Shown piece by piece: positions 1-8,577 of a DNA stretch of 64,000 bases. This stretch comes from Streptomyces sp. HUAS MG91. Lineage in GTDB: Bacteria; Actinomycetota; Actinomycetes; Streptomycetales; Streptomycetaceae. Numbering within the stretch: position 1 is the first letter of the stretch; the number at the start of each line of letters is the position of its first letter. The notes beneath the pieces are model-generated. The model was not told the origin of the DNA. It did no database searches and saw only the letters and a program-made list of their open reading frames with translations. The stretch spans positions 6,386,001-6,450,000 of the forward strand of contig NZ_CP159534.1 of assembly GCF_040529335.1 (NCBI RefSeq), in the 5' to 3' direction. Both the position numbers and the translations under genes were made by a program.

Positions 1-1095
1 CGCGCCGGCGGCGTCGATCACCCAGCCGGACACGGACGAGCCGAGCGCGACACCGGCCGTCAGTCCGGTGCTCACCCAGGTCATGCCCTCGGTCAGCTTC
101 GCGCGCGGTACGTGCTGCTCGACGAGGGCCATCGTCGTGATCATCGTGGGAGCGACGGTCAGGCCCGCTACGAAGAGCGCCACGGCCAGGAGTGACAGGT
201 TCCCGACCAGTTGGAGGGGGATCATACTCACGGCCATCACGCAGACCCCCACCACCCACCTGCGCGCGGGGGCACCGCTGAAGTGCAGCAGGCCGAACAC
301 CGCTCCCGCGACGCAGGAGCCGGCCGCGTACACGGCGAGCACGAGGCTGGCCATCGACTTGTGCCCCTGGTCCTCCGCGAAGGCCACCGTCACCACGTCG
401 ATGGAGCCGAAGATCGCGCCTGTGGCGATGAACGTGGCCACCAGAACCTGCAACCCGCGTGAGCGGAGCGCCGATCCCGAGCTCTCATGGGTCCGCGGAT
501 GCGGCAGCGGCTCCGTGGCGCGCTGGCCGGTCAGCCAGAAGACGCCGACCGCGAGGAAGCAGCCCGCGAGCAGCGGCCCCGCCTCCGGGAACCACGCCGT
601 GGACAGCCCGATCGAGATGATCGGCCCGAAGATGAAGCACACCTCGTCGATCACGGACTCGAAGGAGTACGCCGTGTGCAGCGACCGCGGGGTCTCCCGG
701 TACAGCACCGCCCACCGGGCCCTGATCATCGACCCGACGCTCGGCACGCAGCCGATGAACGCGGCACTCACGAACAGCGTCCAGTCCGGCGCCTCGTACT
801 TCGCGCACAGCAGCATCCCCGCGACCGCGACGAGCGAGACGAGGGTGGCCGGACGCAGTACGCGCCGCTGGCCGTGCTGGTCGACGAGACGGGAGATCTG
901 CGGCCCGATCGCGGCGGCGGACAGCGCCACCGTCGCCGACAGCGCGCCCGCGAGGCCGTACCGCCCGGTCAGCTGCGAGACCATCGTCACGATCCCGATG
1001 CCCATCATCGAGAGGGGCATCCGGCCCAGGAACCCGGCGACGGAGAAGCTCTTGGTGCCGGGCAGGGCGAAAATGGCGCGGTAGGGGCTGGGCAA
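1..1095 (-). CDS. MFS transporter, C-terminus cut by the window edge
   Basis: Read on the minus strand, this gives 365 codons of a polytopic membrane protein of the major facilitator superfamily: repeated hydrophobic helices joined by short basic loops, with a cytoplasmic loop rich in Arg and His near the middle. It probably exports small molecules, but the substrate cannot be inferred. I chose TTG at 1095 because it opens directly into the first helix region (LPSPYRAIFALPG) and no ATG or GTG is in frame upstream. The stop lies beyond position 1. It is divergent from ferrochelatase across about 165 bp. Confidence 0.8.
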   Translation of the reverse strand, partial: MPSPYRAIFALPGTKSFSVAGFLGRMPLSMMGIGIVTMVSQLTGRYGLAGALSATVALSAAAIGPQISRLVDQHGQRRVLRPATLVSLVAVAGMLLCAKYEAPDWTLFVSAAFIGCVPSVGSMIRARWAVLYRETPRSLHTAYSFESVIDEVCFIFGPIISIGLSTAWFPEAGPLLAGCFLAVGVFWLTGQRATEPLPHPRTHESSGSALRSRGLQVLVATFIATGAIFGSIDVVTVAFAEDQGHKSMASLVLAVYAAGSCVAGAVFGLLHFSGAPARRWVVGVCVMAVSMIPLQLVGNLSLLAVALFVAGLTVAPTMITTMALVEQHVPRAKLTEGMTWVSTGLTAGVALGSSVSGWVIDAAGA

Positions 1096-1260
1096 AGCGA
1101 CTCCGGTCGGGCGGGCACCCGGGCGCGCCCGAGGGCGGCTCGGCACGGTACGGGGCGTAACTGGTAAGGCGTGAACGCGGCTCAAACAGCTTACGCGTGT
1201 CAGAGTTCGACCGGCATGGCAGTTTTCCGCCTGTCAGTGACGGGTGGCAGGATCGAACAC

Positions 1261-2400
1261 ATGCCAGAAGCGCACGTTGCCAGCCTCGATGCCCGCCCGT
1301 ACGACGCCCTGCTCCTGCTCTCCTTCGGAGGCCCGGAGGGTCCCGACGACGTCGTCCCGTTCCTGGAGAACGTGACGAGGGGCCGCGGTATCCCCAAGGA
1401 ACGGCTCAAGGAAGTCGGGCAGCACTATTTCCTGTTCGGCGGGGTCAGCCCGATCAACGACCAGAACAGGGCGCTGCTCGACGCCCTGCGCAAGGACTTC
1501 GCCGAGCACGGCCTCGACCTGCCGGTCTACTGGGGCAACAGGAACTGGGCGCCCTACCTGACCGACACCCTGCGCGAGATGGTCACCGACGGCCACCGCC
1601 GCATCCTCGTTCTCGCCACCAGCGCGTACGCCTCGTACTCGGGCTGCCGTCAGTACCGCGAGAACCTGGCGGAGTCGCTGGCCGCCCTGGAGGCCGAGGG
1701 GCTCGAACTCCCGAGGATCGACAAGCTGCGGCACTACTTCAACCATCCCGGCTTCGTGCGGCCCATGGTCGACGGCGTCCTGAAGTCGCTCGCCGATCTC
1801 CCCGAGGACGTGCGTGACGGCGCCCACCTCGCCTTCACCACGCACTCCATCCCGACCGCCGCGGCCGACACCTCCGGGCCCGTCGACGACCACGGTGACG
1901 GTGGCGCGTACGTGAAGCAGCACCTGGACGTCGCGCGGCTGATCGCCGACGCGGTGCGCGAGGAGACCGGCGTCGACCACCCCTGGCAGCTCGTCTACCA
2001 GTCGCGGTCCGGCGCCCCCCACATCCCGTGGCTCGAGCCCGACATCTGCGACCACCTCGAGGAGCGCAAGGAAGCCGGGGCGCCGGCCGTCGTCATGGCG
2101 CCCATCGGCTTCGTCTCGGACCACATGGAGGTCCTGTACGACCTCGACACGGAGGCCACGGACAAGGCCGCGGAGATCGGCCTGCCGGTGCGCCGCTCCG
2201 CCACCGTCGGCGCCGACCCGCGCTTCGCCACCGCCGTCCGGGAGCTGATCCTGGAGCGCGCCGCCACCGAGAGCGGCAGGAACGTCACACGCTGCGCACT
2301 CGGCGCGCTCGCCCCGAGCCACGACCTCTGCCCGGTGGGCTGCTGCCCGACCCGCGCCCCCAAGCCCGCGGCCGCGGGCGCCGACAGCCCGTACGCGTAA
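1261..2400 (+). CDS. hemH: Ferrochelatase (coproporphyrin type)
   Basis: This 379-residue protein begins at ATG 1261, preceded by an AGGA-like ribosome site. A longer in-frame extension back to 1171 looks non-coding. It has the ferrochelatase core ([21 protein letters not shown]) and the family His in AFTTHSIP. In Actinobacteria this family (CpfC) inserts iron into coproporphyrin III rather than protoporphyrin IX. The Cys in YSGCRQY and the C-terminal [11 protein letters not shown] cluster are the positions that bind a [2Fe-2S] cluster in actinobacterial enzymes. The next gene begins 11 bp downstream, so the two are probably cotranscribed. Confidence 0.95.
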   Translation: MPEAHVASLDARPYDALLLLSFGGPEGPDDVVPFLENVTRGRGIPKERLKEVGQHYFLFGGVSPINDQNRALLDALRKDFAEHGLDLPVYWGNRNWAPYLTDTLREMVTDGHRRILVLATSAYASYSGCRQYRENLAESLAALEAEGLELPRIDKLRHYFNHPGFVRPMVDGVLKSLADLPEDVRDGAHLAFTTHSIPTAAADTSGPVDDHGDGGAYVKQHLDVARLIADAVREETGVDHPWQLVYQSRSGAPHIPWLEPDICDHLEERKEAGAPAVVMAPIGFVSDHMEVLYDLDTEATDKAAEIGLPVRRSATVGADPRFATAVRELILERAATESGRNVTRCALGALAPSHDLCPVGCCPTRAPKPAAAGADSPYA

Positions 2401-2410
2401 GGACACCGCT

Positions 2411-3208
2411 GTGACCGATCTGAAGGCAGAGCTGCTCGACGTCGCCCTGGAGGCGGCCGCCCGCGCGGGCGTCTTCCTGCGTGACGGCCGCCCGGCCGAC
2501 CTCGGCGTCGCCGCCACCAAGACGAGCGCCGTCGACGTGGTCACCGAGATGGACATCGCCTCCGAGAAGCTGATCACGGACTTCCTGGCCGAGCGCCGCC
2601 CCGACGACGGCGTGCTCGGCGAGGAGGGCGCCGCCACGGAGGGCACCAGCGGCGTCGAGTGGGTGATCGATCCCATCGACGGCACGGTCAACTACCTGTA
2701 CGGGCGCCCCGAATGGTCCGTCTCCATCGCGGCCCGCAAGGACGGCGAGACGCTCGTCGGCGTCGTCGCGGCACCGATGCGCGGCGAGACCTACCGCGCC
2801 GTCCTCGGCGGCGGAGCGTTCGTGAACGACGAGCCCGTGCGCGTGCGCCCGGCACCGCCCTTCGAGCAGGCACTGGTCGGTACCGGTTTCGGCTACCTGG
2901 CGCAGCGCCGGGCTCATCAGGCGGAAGTCGTACGGGAGTTGGTGCCGAGCGTCCGGGACATCCGGCGCGGTGGCTCGGCCGCCATCGACCTGTGCGACGT
3001 GGCCCTCGGCCGCCTCGACGCGTACTACGAGCGGGGCCTGAACCCCTGGGACTTCGCGGCCGGTGACCTCATCGCGCGCGAGGCGGGCGCCCGCACCGGC
3101 GGCCGCCCCGGCGACGCCCTGTCGGGCGAGCTGACCGTCGCCGCCCCGCCCGGACTCTTCGAGGCGCTCCAGAACCGGCTGGAGGAGCTCGGCGCCTGGC
3201 ACGACTGA
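2411..3208 (+). CDS. Inositol monophosphatase family protein
   Basis: This 265-residue protein with a GTG start has all metal-binding motifs of the Mg-dependent, Li-sensitive phosphatase superfamily: GEEG near residue 76, WVIDPIDGTVNY near 84-95, and WDFAAGDLIAREAG near 215. The family hydrolyses inositol-1-phosphate, histidinol phosphate or similar small phosphate esters, and sequence alone does not decide among them. It lies 11 bp after hemH. A strong hairpin follows its stop, so the pair ends there. Confidence 0.92.
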   Translation: MTDLKAELLDVALEAAARAGVFLRDGRPADLGVAATKTSAVDVVTEMDIASEKLITDFLAERRPDDGVLGEEGAATEGTSGVEWVIDPIDGTVNYLYGRPEWSVSIAARKDGETLVGVVAAPMRGETYRAVLGGGAFVNDEPVRVRPAPPFEQALVGTGFGYLAQRRAHQAEVVRELVPSVRDIRRGGSAAIDLCDVALGRLDAYYERGLNPWDFAAGDLIAREAGARTGGRPGDALSGELTVAAPPGLFEALQNRLEELGAWHD

Positions 3209-3218
3209 CCGCACACGC

Positions 3219-3268
3219 GGAAGGGCCCCGGCGCCTGCCTGGATCGATCCAGGCGCCGGGGCCCTTCC
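3219..3268. terminator. Bidirectional terminator hairpin
   Basis: A perfect 19-bp inverted repeat (3219-3237 and 3250-3268) encloses a 12-base spacer. It lies between the convergent phosphatase gene and the small minus-strand gene, so it can terminate both. Confidence 0.85.
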
Positions 3269-3293
3269 CTGTGCGCGGTGCGGGTGCGGTGCG

Positions 3294-3467
3294 TCAGACG
3301 GTCGAGGCGTGAATCTCCACGCCGTGCTCGGCGGCGAGACGGTGGAGATCGTCCAGCTCGCCCTGCTCGACCTCGGCGAGGAAGTCGTCGCCGGTCTCAC
3401 GCGCCAGCGTCAGGTCGGTTTCGGCCGCCTTTATGCGCTGCAGCAGGCCTGCGGTGAATGCGTCCAT
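3294..3467 (-). CDS. Small conserved hypothetical protein (57 aa)
   Basis: The start at 3467 is set by an AGGGGG ribosome site directly upstream; a longer frame back to 3584 lacks one. The product is short, acidic and probably helical (MDAFTAGLLQRIKAAETDL, then AEVEQGELDDLHRLAAEHG). It has no signal peptide or membrane segment, and I do not know its function. It is convergent with the phosphatase gene and divergent from cutR. Confidence 0.7.
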   Translation of the reverse strand: MDAFTAGLLQRIKAAETDLTLARETGDDFLAEVEQGELDDLHRLAAEHGVEIHASTV

Positions 3468-3816
3468 GGTTGCGCCCCCTCGTCCTGGGTCGTGGGTCGG
3501 TGGCACGGGGGTGTGCCCTGTGGAAGGGGCGATCACGTATCGGGCCGCCCTGCGGGAAGCGGACTCGACAGCGGCTCGTGGCACGCCACATACAAAGCGT
3601 GATCGCGGGTGTAGCTCCGTCCTCCCCGCGAGCCCTTCCGCAGAAACCTCAACCCGGCGAGAAAATCCCGCATTCCCCGGACGCCAGGCCGTCTTACAGC
3701 CGGTTTATGGCCGAAAGGGGCAGGATGGTGACCCACAACCCCGTGACCGGACCTGTCCACCTGCGCCCGAGCGCTGTCCGTGGGCGATCGAAGGCTTTAG
3801 TGGAAGGACAAGCGAC
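3468..3816. promoter_or_regulatory. Intergenic region upstream of cutR
   Basis: This 349-bp divergent region separates the small minus-strand gene from cutR. It is less GC-skewed by codon position than its neighbours and contains A-rich patches near 3660. It must carry the cutR promoter, but I could not pick out a convincing -35/-10 pair or operator. Confidence 0.4.
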
Positions 3817-4470
3817 GTGCGCGTACTCGTCGTCGAGGACGAGCAGCTGCTCGCCGATGCGGTGGCCACCGGACTGCGCCGGGAGGCCATGGCCGTCGAC
3901 GTCGTGTATGACGGTGCGGCCGCCCTGGAGCGCATCGGCGTCAACGACTACGACGTGGTCGTCCTCGACCGTGACCTCCCGCTCGTGCACGGCGACGACG
4001 TCGCCCGGAAGATCGTCGAGCTGGGCATGTCCACCCGCATCCTGATGCTGACCGCCTCCGGCGACGTCAGCGACCGCGTGGAGGGCCTGGAGCTCGGCGC
4101 CGACGACTATCTCCCCAAGCCCTTCGCGTTCAGCGAGCTGACGGCCCGTGTCCGGGCCCTCGGGCGCCGTACGAGCGTGCCGCTGCCGCCCGTCCTGGAG
4201 CGCGCCGGCATCAAGCTGGACCCCAACCGCCGCGAGGTGTTCCGCGACGGCAAGGAGATCCAGCTCGCGCCCAAGGAGTTCGCCGTCCTGGAGGTGCTGC
4301 TGCGCAGCGAGGGAGCCGTGGTCTCGGCCGAACAGCTCCTGGAGAAGGCCTGGGACGAGAACACGGACCCGTTCACCAACGTCGTCCGGGTCACCGTCAT
4401 GACCCTGCGCCGCAAGCTGGGCGAGCCCGCCGTCATCGTCACCGTGCCGGGCTCCGGTTACCGGATCTGA
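3817..4470 (+). CDS. cutR: Response regulator CutR
   Basis: This 217-residue OmpR/PhoB-family regulator is the same length as S. lividans CutR. Its receiver domain has the acidic pair VVEDEQ near residues 6-10, phospho-acceptor Asp51 in VVVLDRDLP and the conserved Lys in YLPKPF. A winged-helix DNA-binding domain follows (EFAVLEVLLRSEG, then VRVTVMTLRRKLG and GSGYRI). GTG 3817 is chosen because the receiver begins at once. cutS starts 7 bp downstream. Confidence 0.95.
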   Translation: MRVLVVEDEQLLADAVATGLRREAMAVDVVYDGAAALERIGVNDYDVVVLDRDLPLVHGDDVARKIVELGMSTRILMLTASGDVSDRVEGLELGADDYLPKPFAFSELTARVRALGRRTSVPLPPVLERAGIKLDPNRREVFRDGKEIQLAPKEFAVLEVLLRSEGAVVSAEQLLEKAWDENTDPFTNVVRVTVMTLRRKLGEPAVIVTVPGSGYRI

Positions 4471-4477
4471 TCCGCCG

Positions 4478-5731
4478 ATGGCCTCCTCACCCGCGCCCCC
4501 CAAGCCCACGGCGCCACCGAAGCCGACGTGGATGCCCGGACCGAAGGACGAGCCGCCCTTCCCCTGGCTGCGCCCCACGATCCGGATACGGCTCACGCTC
4601 CTGTACGGCGGCATGTTCCTGATCGCGGGCATCCTGCTGCTGTCGATCATCTATCTGCTCGCGGCGCAGGCGCTGAACGTGGGCAGCGAGCTGCCGTTCA
4701 AGGTCGTCAACGAGGGCAACCAGGTCAGCATCGTCAGCAACGTCTGCAGCTTCCCGTCCAGCCCGACGGACACCCAGCTGAACGACGCGCTCAACCAGTG
4801 CGTCGCCCAGCAGCGCAATCACGCCCTCGACGTCCTGCTGAGCCGTTCCCTGATGGCGCTGCTCGGCCTCGCGATCATCGCGTTCGCCTTCGGGTACGCG
4901 ATGGCGGGCCGCGTCCTGTCCCCGCTCGGCCGCATCACGCGCACCGCGCGCCGGGTGGCCGGCACGGACCTGTCGCGCCGGATCGAGCTGGACGGCCCGG
5001 ACGACGAGCTCAAGGAGCTGGCAGATACGTTCGACGAGATGCTCGACCGCCTGGAGCGGGCGTTCACCGCCCAGCAGCGCTTCGTCGGCAACGCCTCGCA
5101 CGAGCTGCGCACCCCGCTCGCGATCAACCGCACCCTCCTTGAGGTCCATCTCTCCGACCCGGGCGCCCCCGTGGAGCTCCAGCAGCTGGGGAAGACGCTC
5201 CTGGCCACCAACGAGCGCAGTGAACAGCTCGTGGAGGGCCTGCTGCTGCTCGCCCGCAGCGACAACCAGATCGTGGAGCGCAAGCCCGTGAACCTGGCGG
5301 AGGTCGCCTCCCAGGCGCTCGATCAGGCCAGGTCCGAGGCGGACGAGAAGGGCGTGGAGATCCGCGGCGAGCGCAAGGAGGCGGTCGTCCAGGGCAACGG
5401 CGTGCTCCTGGAGCGCATCGCGCTCAACCTCGTGCAGAACGCGATCCGGTACAACATCCCGGAGGGCGGCTGGGTCGAGGTCGACACCGAGGCCCAGCAC
5501 GGCCAGGCGGTCCTCCTCGTCGCCAACACCGGCCCGGTGGTCCCCGCGTACGAGATCGACAACCTCTTCGAGCCGTTCCGGCGGCTGCGCACCGAGCGGA
5601 CCGGCAGCGACAAGGGTGTGGGCCTCGGCCTGTCCATCGCCCGGTCCGTGGCCCGCGCCCACGGCGGCCGGATCGCGGCCGAGCCCCGCGAGGGGGGTGG
5701 CCTCGTGATGCGCGTCACCCTGCCCCTCTAG
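4478..5731 (+). CDS. cutS: Sensor histidine kinase CutS
   Basis: This is a 417-residue membrane kinase. A Pro-rich cytoplasmic tail of about 35 residues is followed by TM1 (38-62), an extracellular loop of about 60 residues, TM2 (125-143), a HAMP linker, the H-box NASHELRTPLAIN with His208, the N-box NLVQNAIRYN and the G-box GVGLGLSIARS. The outer loop contains exactly two cysteines, Cys90 and Cys108, which could form a disulfide and sense the redox or folding state outside the cell. It pairs with CutR in one operon. Confidence 0.95.
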   Translation: MASSPAPPKPTAPPKPTWMPGPKDEPPFPWLRPTIRIRLTLLYGGMFLIAGILLLSIIYLLAAQALNVGSELPFKVVNEGNQVSIVSNVCSFPSSPTDTQLNDALNQCVAQQRNHALDVLLSRSLMALLGLAIIAFAFGYAMAGRVLSPLGRITRTARRVAGTDLSRRIELDGPDDELKELADTFDEMLDRLERAFTAQQRFVGNASHELRTPLAINRTLLEVHLSDPGAPVELQQLGKTLLATNERSEQLVEGLLLLARSDNQIVERKPVNLAEVASQALDQARSEADEKGVEIRGERKEAVVQGNGVLLERIALNLVQNAIRYNIPEGGWVEVDTEAQHGQAVLLVANTGPVVPAYEIDNLFEPFRRLRTERTGSDKGVGLGLSIARSVARAHGGRIAAEPREGGGLVMRVTLPL

Positions 5732-5757
5732 CGGGCACTGAAGCGGTTCGAGATGCA

Positions 5758-5796
5758 CAGCGCGTGCGGATCTGACATGCTTCCGCCGACGCGCTG
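5758..5796 (+). terminator. Probable cutRS terminator
   Basis: The inverted repeat CAGCGCG/CGCGCTG, extended inside by GCGG/CCGC, begins 27 bp after the cutS stop. There is no T-run, as is common for Streptomyces terminators. Confidence 0.5.
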
Positions 5797-5848
5797 ACGG
5801 AGTTCGCTTTTAGCGGAATTTTCGTGACCTGTTCCCGGAGAAGCCGTG

Positions 5849-5862
5849 TGTGATCGATCACA
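5849..5862. promoter_or_regulatory. 14-bp perfect palindrome
   Basis: TGTGATCGATCACA lies between cutS and the DUF4193 gene. Perfect dyad symmetry suggests a dimeric regulator. It resembles a CRP/FNR half-site pair with a spacer two bases short, so the regulator is unknown. Confidence 0.45.
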
Positions 5863-5888
5863 TGGGCGAATTTCGGGTCATCTACAGT

Positions 5889-5951
5889 CCGTGATCGCTC
5901 AAGGCGGCGGAAAGCCTGGAAAATCCGGGTTTTCGGGCGCCTTGATCACGG
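5889..5951. other. Nested hairpin, possible structured RNA
   Basis: An outer 14-bp stem (5889-5906 with 5938-5951, one 4-base bulge) encloses an inner GAAAA/TTTTC hairpin at 5919-5934. It lies in a 438-bp non-coding leader between cutS and the DUF4193 gene. It could be a structured 5' leader, a small RNA or an operator region; nothing I can read in the sequence decides which. Confidence 0.4.
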
Positions 5952-5986
5952 GAAGTACACGGGATGGCGGTCGTGCAGTGCGACAT

Positions 5987-6006
5987 CGGGACCGTGTACG
6001 GTCCCG
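5987..6006. promoter_or_regulatory. 9-bp inverted repeat with 2-bp spacer
   Basis: CGGGACCGT-GT-ACGGTCCCG is perfectly symmetric and lies about 165 bp before the DUF4193 start. It is a candidate operator or hairpin. Confidence 0.45.
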
Positions 6007-6169
6007 TTCGCCACCCAAGCTGATCACTCTCGGGGGATCCGGTTGGGTGTCGATTGAGTAACAGACCTTGATGTGAGGCAAAATCTCCGCCTCAGGTCGG
6101 GCACAAGTCCGGCCTCTCATGCGTTACGTGCGCTGAGACACCGCAGACACCCAGAGGGGGAGAGGCGAC

Positions 6170-6466
6170 ATGGCAACGGACTACGACACTCCACGTAAGA
6201 CCGATGACGACCTCAACGAGGACAGCATCGAAGAACTGAAGTCCCGGCGGAACGACAAGTCCGCGTCGAATGTCGACGTGGACGAGTTCGAGGCGGCCGA
6301 GGGCCTGGAACTCCCGGGCGCCGACCTCTCGAACGAGGAACTGGCGGTCCGGGTCCTGCCCAAGCAGCAGGACGAGTTCACCTGCATGAGCTGCTTCCTG
6401 GTGCACCACCGCAGCCAGCTCGCGCGGGAGAAGAACGGGCAGCCGATCTGCCGCGACTGCGACTGA
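6170..6466 (+). CDS. DUF4193 family protein
   Basis: This 98-residue acidic protein has a strong GAGGGGGAGAGG ribosome site. The N-terminal half is charged and probably disordered. The C-terminus has two CxxC-type pairs (FTCMSCF and ICRDCD), a zinc ribbon typical of the actinobacterial DUF4193 family. The function is not established; zinc-ribbon small proteins of this kind often bind RNA polymerase or nucleic acid. A long structured leader precedes it, and the next gene follows after 13 bp. Confidence 0.9.
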   Translation: MATDYDTPRKTDDDLNEDSIEELKSRRNDKSASNVDVDEFEAAEGLELPGADLSNEELAVRVLPKQQDEFTCMSCFLVHHRSQLAREKNGQPICRDCD

Positions 6467-6479
6467 GGCAGGGTCGGGC

Positions 6480-7487
6480 ATGACTGGCTCGACCCCGCCC
6501 TGGAAGCGCCGCACCTGGAGCAAGCGCCGGGATGCGGCTCAAGGCCCGTCAGAGGCCGTGCGTGACGACGAGCGAGGCTCTTTCCCCGGCGCAGCCGGTG
6601 AAGAGGCCTCGCTCGAATCGGCGGACGGTCACGAGCCGACGGGAGACCCGGCGACAGCGGCGTCGGCGGGAGCCGTGGACGCCGTGGAGCTGTACGACAC
6701 CGACCCGGCCGCCGGGACACCCGCGGTGGCCAGGCGCCGGATGGACGCCGTCAGAGCCGGTGTCCGCAAGAGCGGCGACGTCGCGAGAACGGGGATGGCG
6801 AAAGGCGGCAGCGCCGCGAGAACGGGGATGGCCAAGGGCGGCGCCGCCGCCAAGGCCGGTATCGGCTATCTCGCCGACCAGATCATCAAGAACGCGCCGC
6901 GGGTGCCCGTACGAGACCTGGCGACCCTCCGCGAGCAGTTCCCCGGCCTGGAGCCCGAGCGGCTCGCGGACAAGCTGATCGCCGGCGCGGCAAACGCGAC
7001 ATCCACGGTGGGCGCCGGAGTCGGCGCCGCGGCGATGCTCCCCGTACCGCCCGCGATGCCCACCGAGCTGGCCGCGGAGATCACGGGCGTGGCCGCGATC
7101 GAGCTCAAGCTCATCGCCGAGCTGCACGAGGTCTACGGACTGCGCCCGCCCGGCGGTCTGAAGGACCGCAGCACGGCCTATCTGCACTCCTGGACGGACG
7201 AGCGCGGGATCGACGTCAAGCAGCCGCTGACGGTCAACGCGGCGCTCGGCGGCCAGATGAAGCGCGAGCTGCGTCAACAGATCATGAAGCGGATGGTGCG
7301 GAACCTGCCGAGCCTGACGCCGTTCATGGTCGGCGCCGCCGTCGGCGCGGTCATGAACCGGCGGGACACCAAGAGGCTCGCCGAGCGGATCCGCAAGGAC
7401 CTGCGGGCCGCCCAGGTGCCCTGGGACCGGCTCGGCGACCTGCCGCCCCTGGAAGCCCCCGTGGACCCTCTGGAGCTAGAGGGCTGA
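6480..7487 (+). CDS. Hypothetical protein, EcsC-like C-terminal region
   Basis: This protein has 335 residues. The first 90 are charged and low-complexity. Then comes a short Ala/Gly-rich direct repeat (ARTGMAKGG twice, near residues 100-120), followed by a conserved-looking domain with a small-residue-rich segment (STVGAGVGAAAMLPVPP) and a helix with several acidic residues (AAEITGVAAIELKLIAELH) that recalls EcsC-family proteins. It is probably membrane-associated. The role is unknown. Its 3' end overlaps the convergent DUF3093 gene by 12 bp. Confidence 0.75.
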   Translation: MTGSTPPWKRRTWSKRRDAAQGPSEAVRDDERGSFPGAAGEEASLESADGHEPTGDPATAASAGAVDAVELYDTDPAAGTPAVARRRMDAVRAGVRKSGDVARTGMAKGGSAARTGMAKGGAAAKAGIGYLADQIIKNAPRVPVRDLATLREQFPGLEPERLADKLIAGAANATSTVGAGVGAAAMLPVPPAMPTELAAEITGVAAIELKLIAELHEVYGLRPPGGLKDRSTAYLHSWTDERGIDVKQPLTVNAALGGQMKRELRQQIMKRMVRNLPSLTPFMVGAAVGAVMNRRDTKRLAERIRKDLRAAQVPWDRLGDLPPLEAPVDPLELEG

Positions 7488-7919
7488 CCCGCCGCCCAGA
7501 GCCTTTGCCAAAGTTTCAGGTTCGCGGGTCGACAGATAGACGTACGGGGTGGGGTCCTCGGGGTCGACGACCTCGGCCCGCACCGCCGTCGGCACATAGC
7601 TGCGCAGCAGCATGAAGGCGCGCGGGTCCGCCTTGTGCATGCGCCAGGCGCGCGCCTCCTCGGCGTCCAGCACCTCCACGGCACCCAGCGCGGACAGCGG
7701 GATCTTCGCGTCGCCCGCGATCAGCGAGTCACCCACGACCCGGATCCGGATCGAGCCGTACGAGCTGGTGATGACGGCGGCCACGAGGAAGCCGGCGACG
7801 AAGCCGCCGAGCAGCGGCAGCGTGCCGAAGGGCAGCGCGATGATGCCGCCCGCGACACCGACGAGAAAGGTGATGACCCACCACGAACGGGGCGCGGTGA
7901 GACGTTCTTCGTACGGCAT
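7476..7919 (-). CDS. DUF3093 family membrane protein
   Basis: This 147-residue protein starts at ATG 7919; GGAG nine bases upstream favours it over the ATG at 7934. Two adjacent N-terminal helices (WWVITFLVGVAGGIIALPFG and LLGGFVAGFLVAAVI) anchor a cytoplasmic domain with the family signature ARAWRMHKADPRAFMLLRSY. DUF3093 proteins are widespread in Actinobacteria and have no assigned function. It is divergent from the thioesterase gene across about 70 bp. Confidence 0.88.
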   Translation of the reverse strand: MPYEERLTAPRSWWVITFLVGVAGGIIALPFGTLPLLGGFVAGFLVAAVITSSYGSIRIRVVGDSLIAGDAKIPLSALGAVEVLDAEEARAWRMHKADPRAFMLLRSYVPTAVRAEVVDPEDPTPYVYLSTREPETLAKALGGGSAL

Positions 7920-7992
7920 CGTCGAGAGCTCCATGCCGACTAGCTTGGCACGATGCGTGCGGGCACAGGACTCGCGGGTAAGGTCTGCGCCT

Positions 7993-8577
7993 GTGAGTGG
8001 TACTTCAGCAGCTCTGACGCCCCCCGCCGACGCGATAGCGCCGGTGCGGCACCCCGACGCGCCCGCCCCCGGCGAACTCCTCGGCCCGCACTACGGACAC
8101 TGTTTCGGCTGTGGCGGCGAGCAGCCGCACGGGCTGCACCTGGAGGCACGGGCCGGCGAGGGCGTCACCGTCACCGCCGAGTTCACCGTACGCCCCGAGC
8201 ACCAGGGCGCCCCGGGCCTCGCGCACGGCGGCCTGCTGGCCACCGCGCTCGACGAGACGCTGGGCTCGCTGAACTGGCTGACGCAGGCCATCGCCGTCAC
8301 CGGACGGCTCGAGACGGACTATGTGCGGCCCGTGCCGGTGGGCACCGTGCTGCACCTGTCCGCCGAGATCACCGCGGTGGCCGGGCGCAAGATCTACTCG
8401 ACCGCGACCGGCCGGATCGGCGGCCCCGACGGGCCCGTCGCCGTCCGCGCCGACGCCCTCTTCATCGAGGTGAAGGTCGACCACTTCATCGACAACGGCC
8501 GCCCGGAGGAGATCCAGGCGGCCATGAGCGACCCGGACCGGCTCCGGCGCGCCCGTGCCTTCGAGGTGAACCCGTGA
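7993..8577 (+). CDS. PaaI-family hotdog thioesterase
   Basis: This 194-residue protein starts at GTG 7993. A single hotdog domain carries the PaaI-type signature HGGLLATALDETLGSL near residues 77-92, the region that holds the acyl-CoA thioesterase catalytic acid. A Cys-containing segment HCFGCGGEQPHGLHL precedes it, as in this actinobacterial subgroup. It presumably hydrolyses acyl-CoA thioesters of unknown chain type. Its stop overlaps the dut start as GTGA, so translation of the two is coupled. Confidence 0.85.
   Translation: MSGTSAALTPPADAIAPVRHPDAPAPGELLGPHYGHCFGCGGEQPHGLHLEARAGEGVTVTAEFTVRPEHQGAPGLAHGGLLATALDETLGSLNWLTQAIAVTGRLETDYVRPVPVGTVLHLSAEITAVAGRKIYSTATGRIGGPDGPVAVRADALFIEVKVDHFIDNGRPEEIQAAMSDPDRLRRARAFEVNP

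Noticed and set aside
68..1084. Plus-strand frame over the first kilobase
   Set aside because: The minus strand reads as an MFS transporter with clear helices; the plus frame is low in hydrophobic order and has no match to any family I know.
5849..5862. Palindrome as a canonical CRP site
   Set aside because: The spacer between TGTGA and TCACA is four bases, not six, and the Streptomyces Crp consensus is different; kept only as an unassigned operator.
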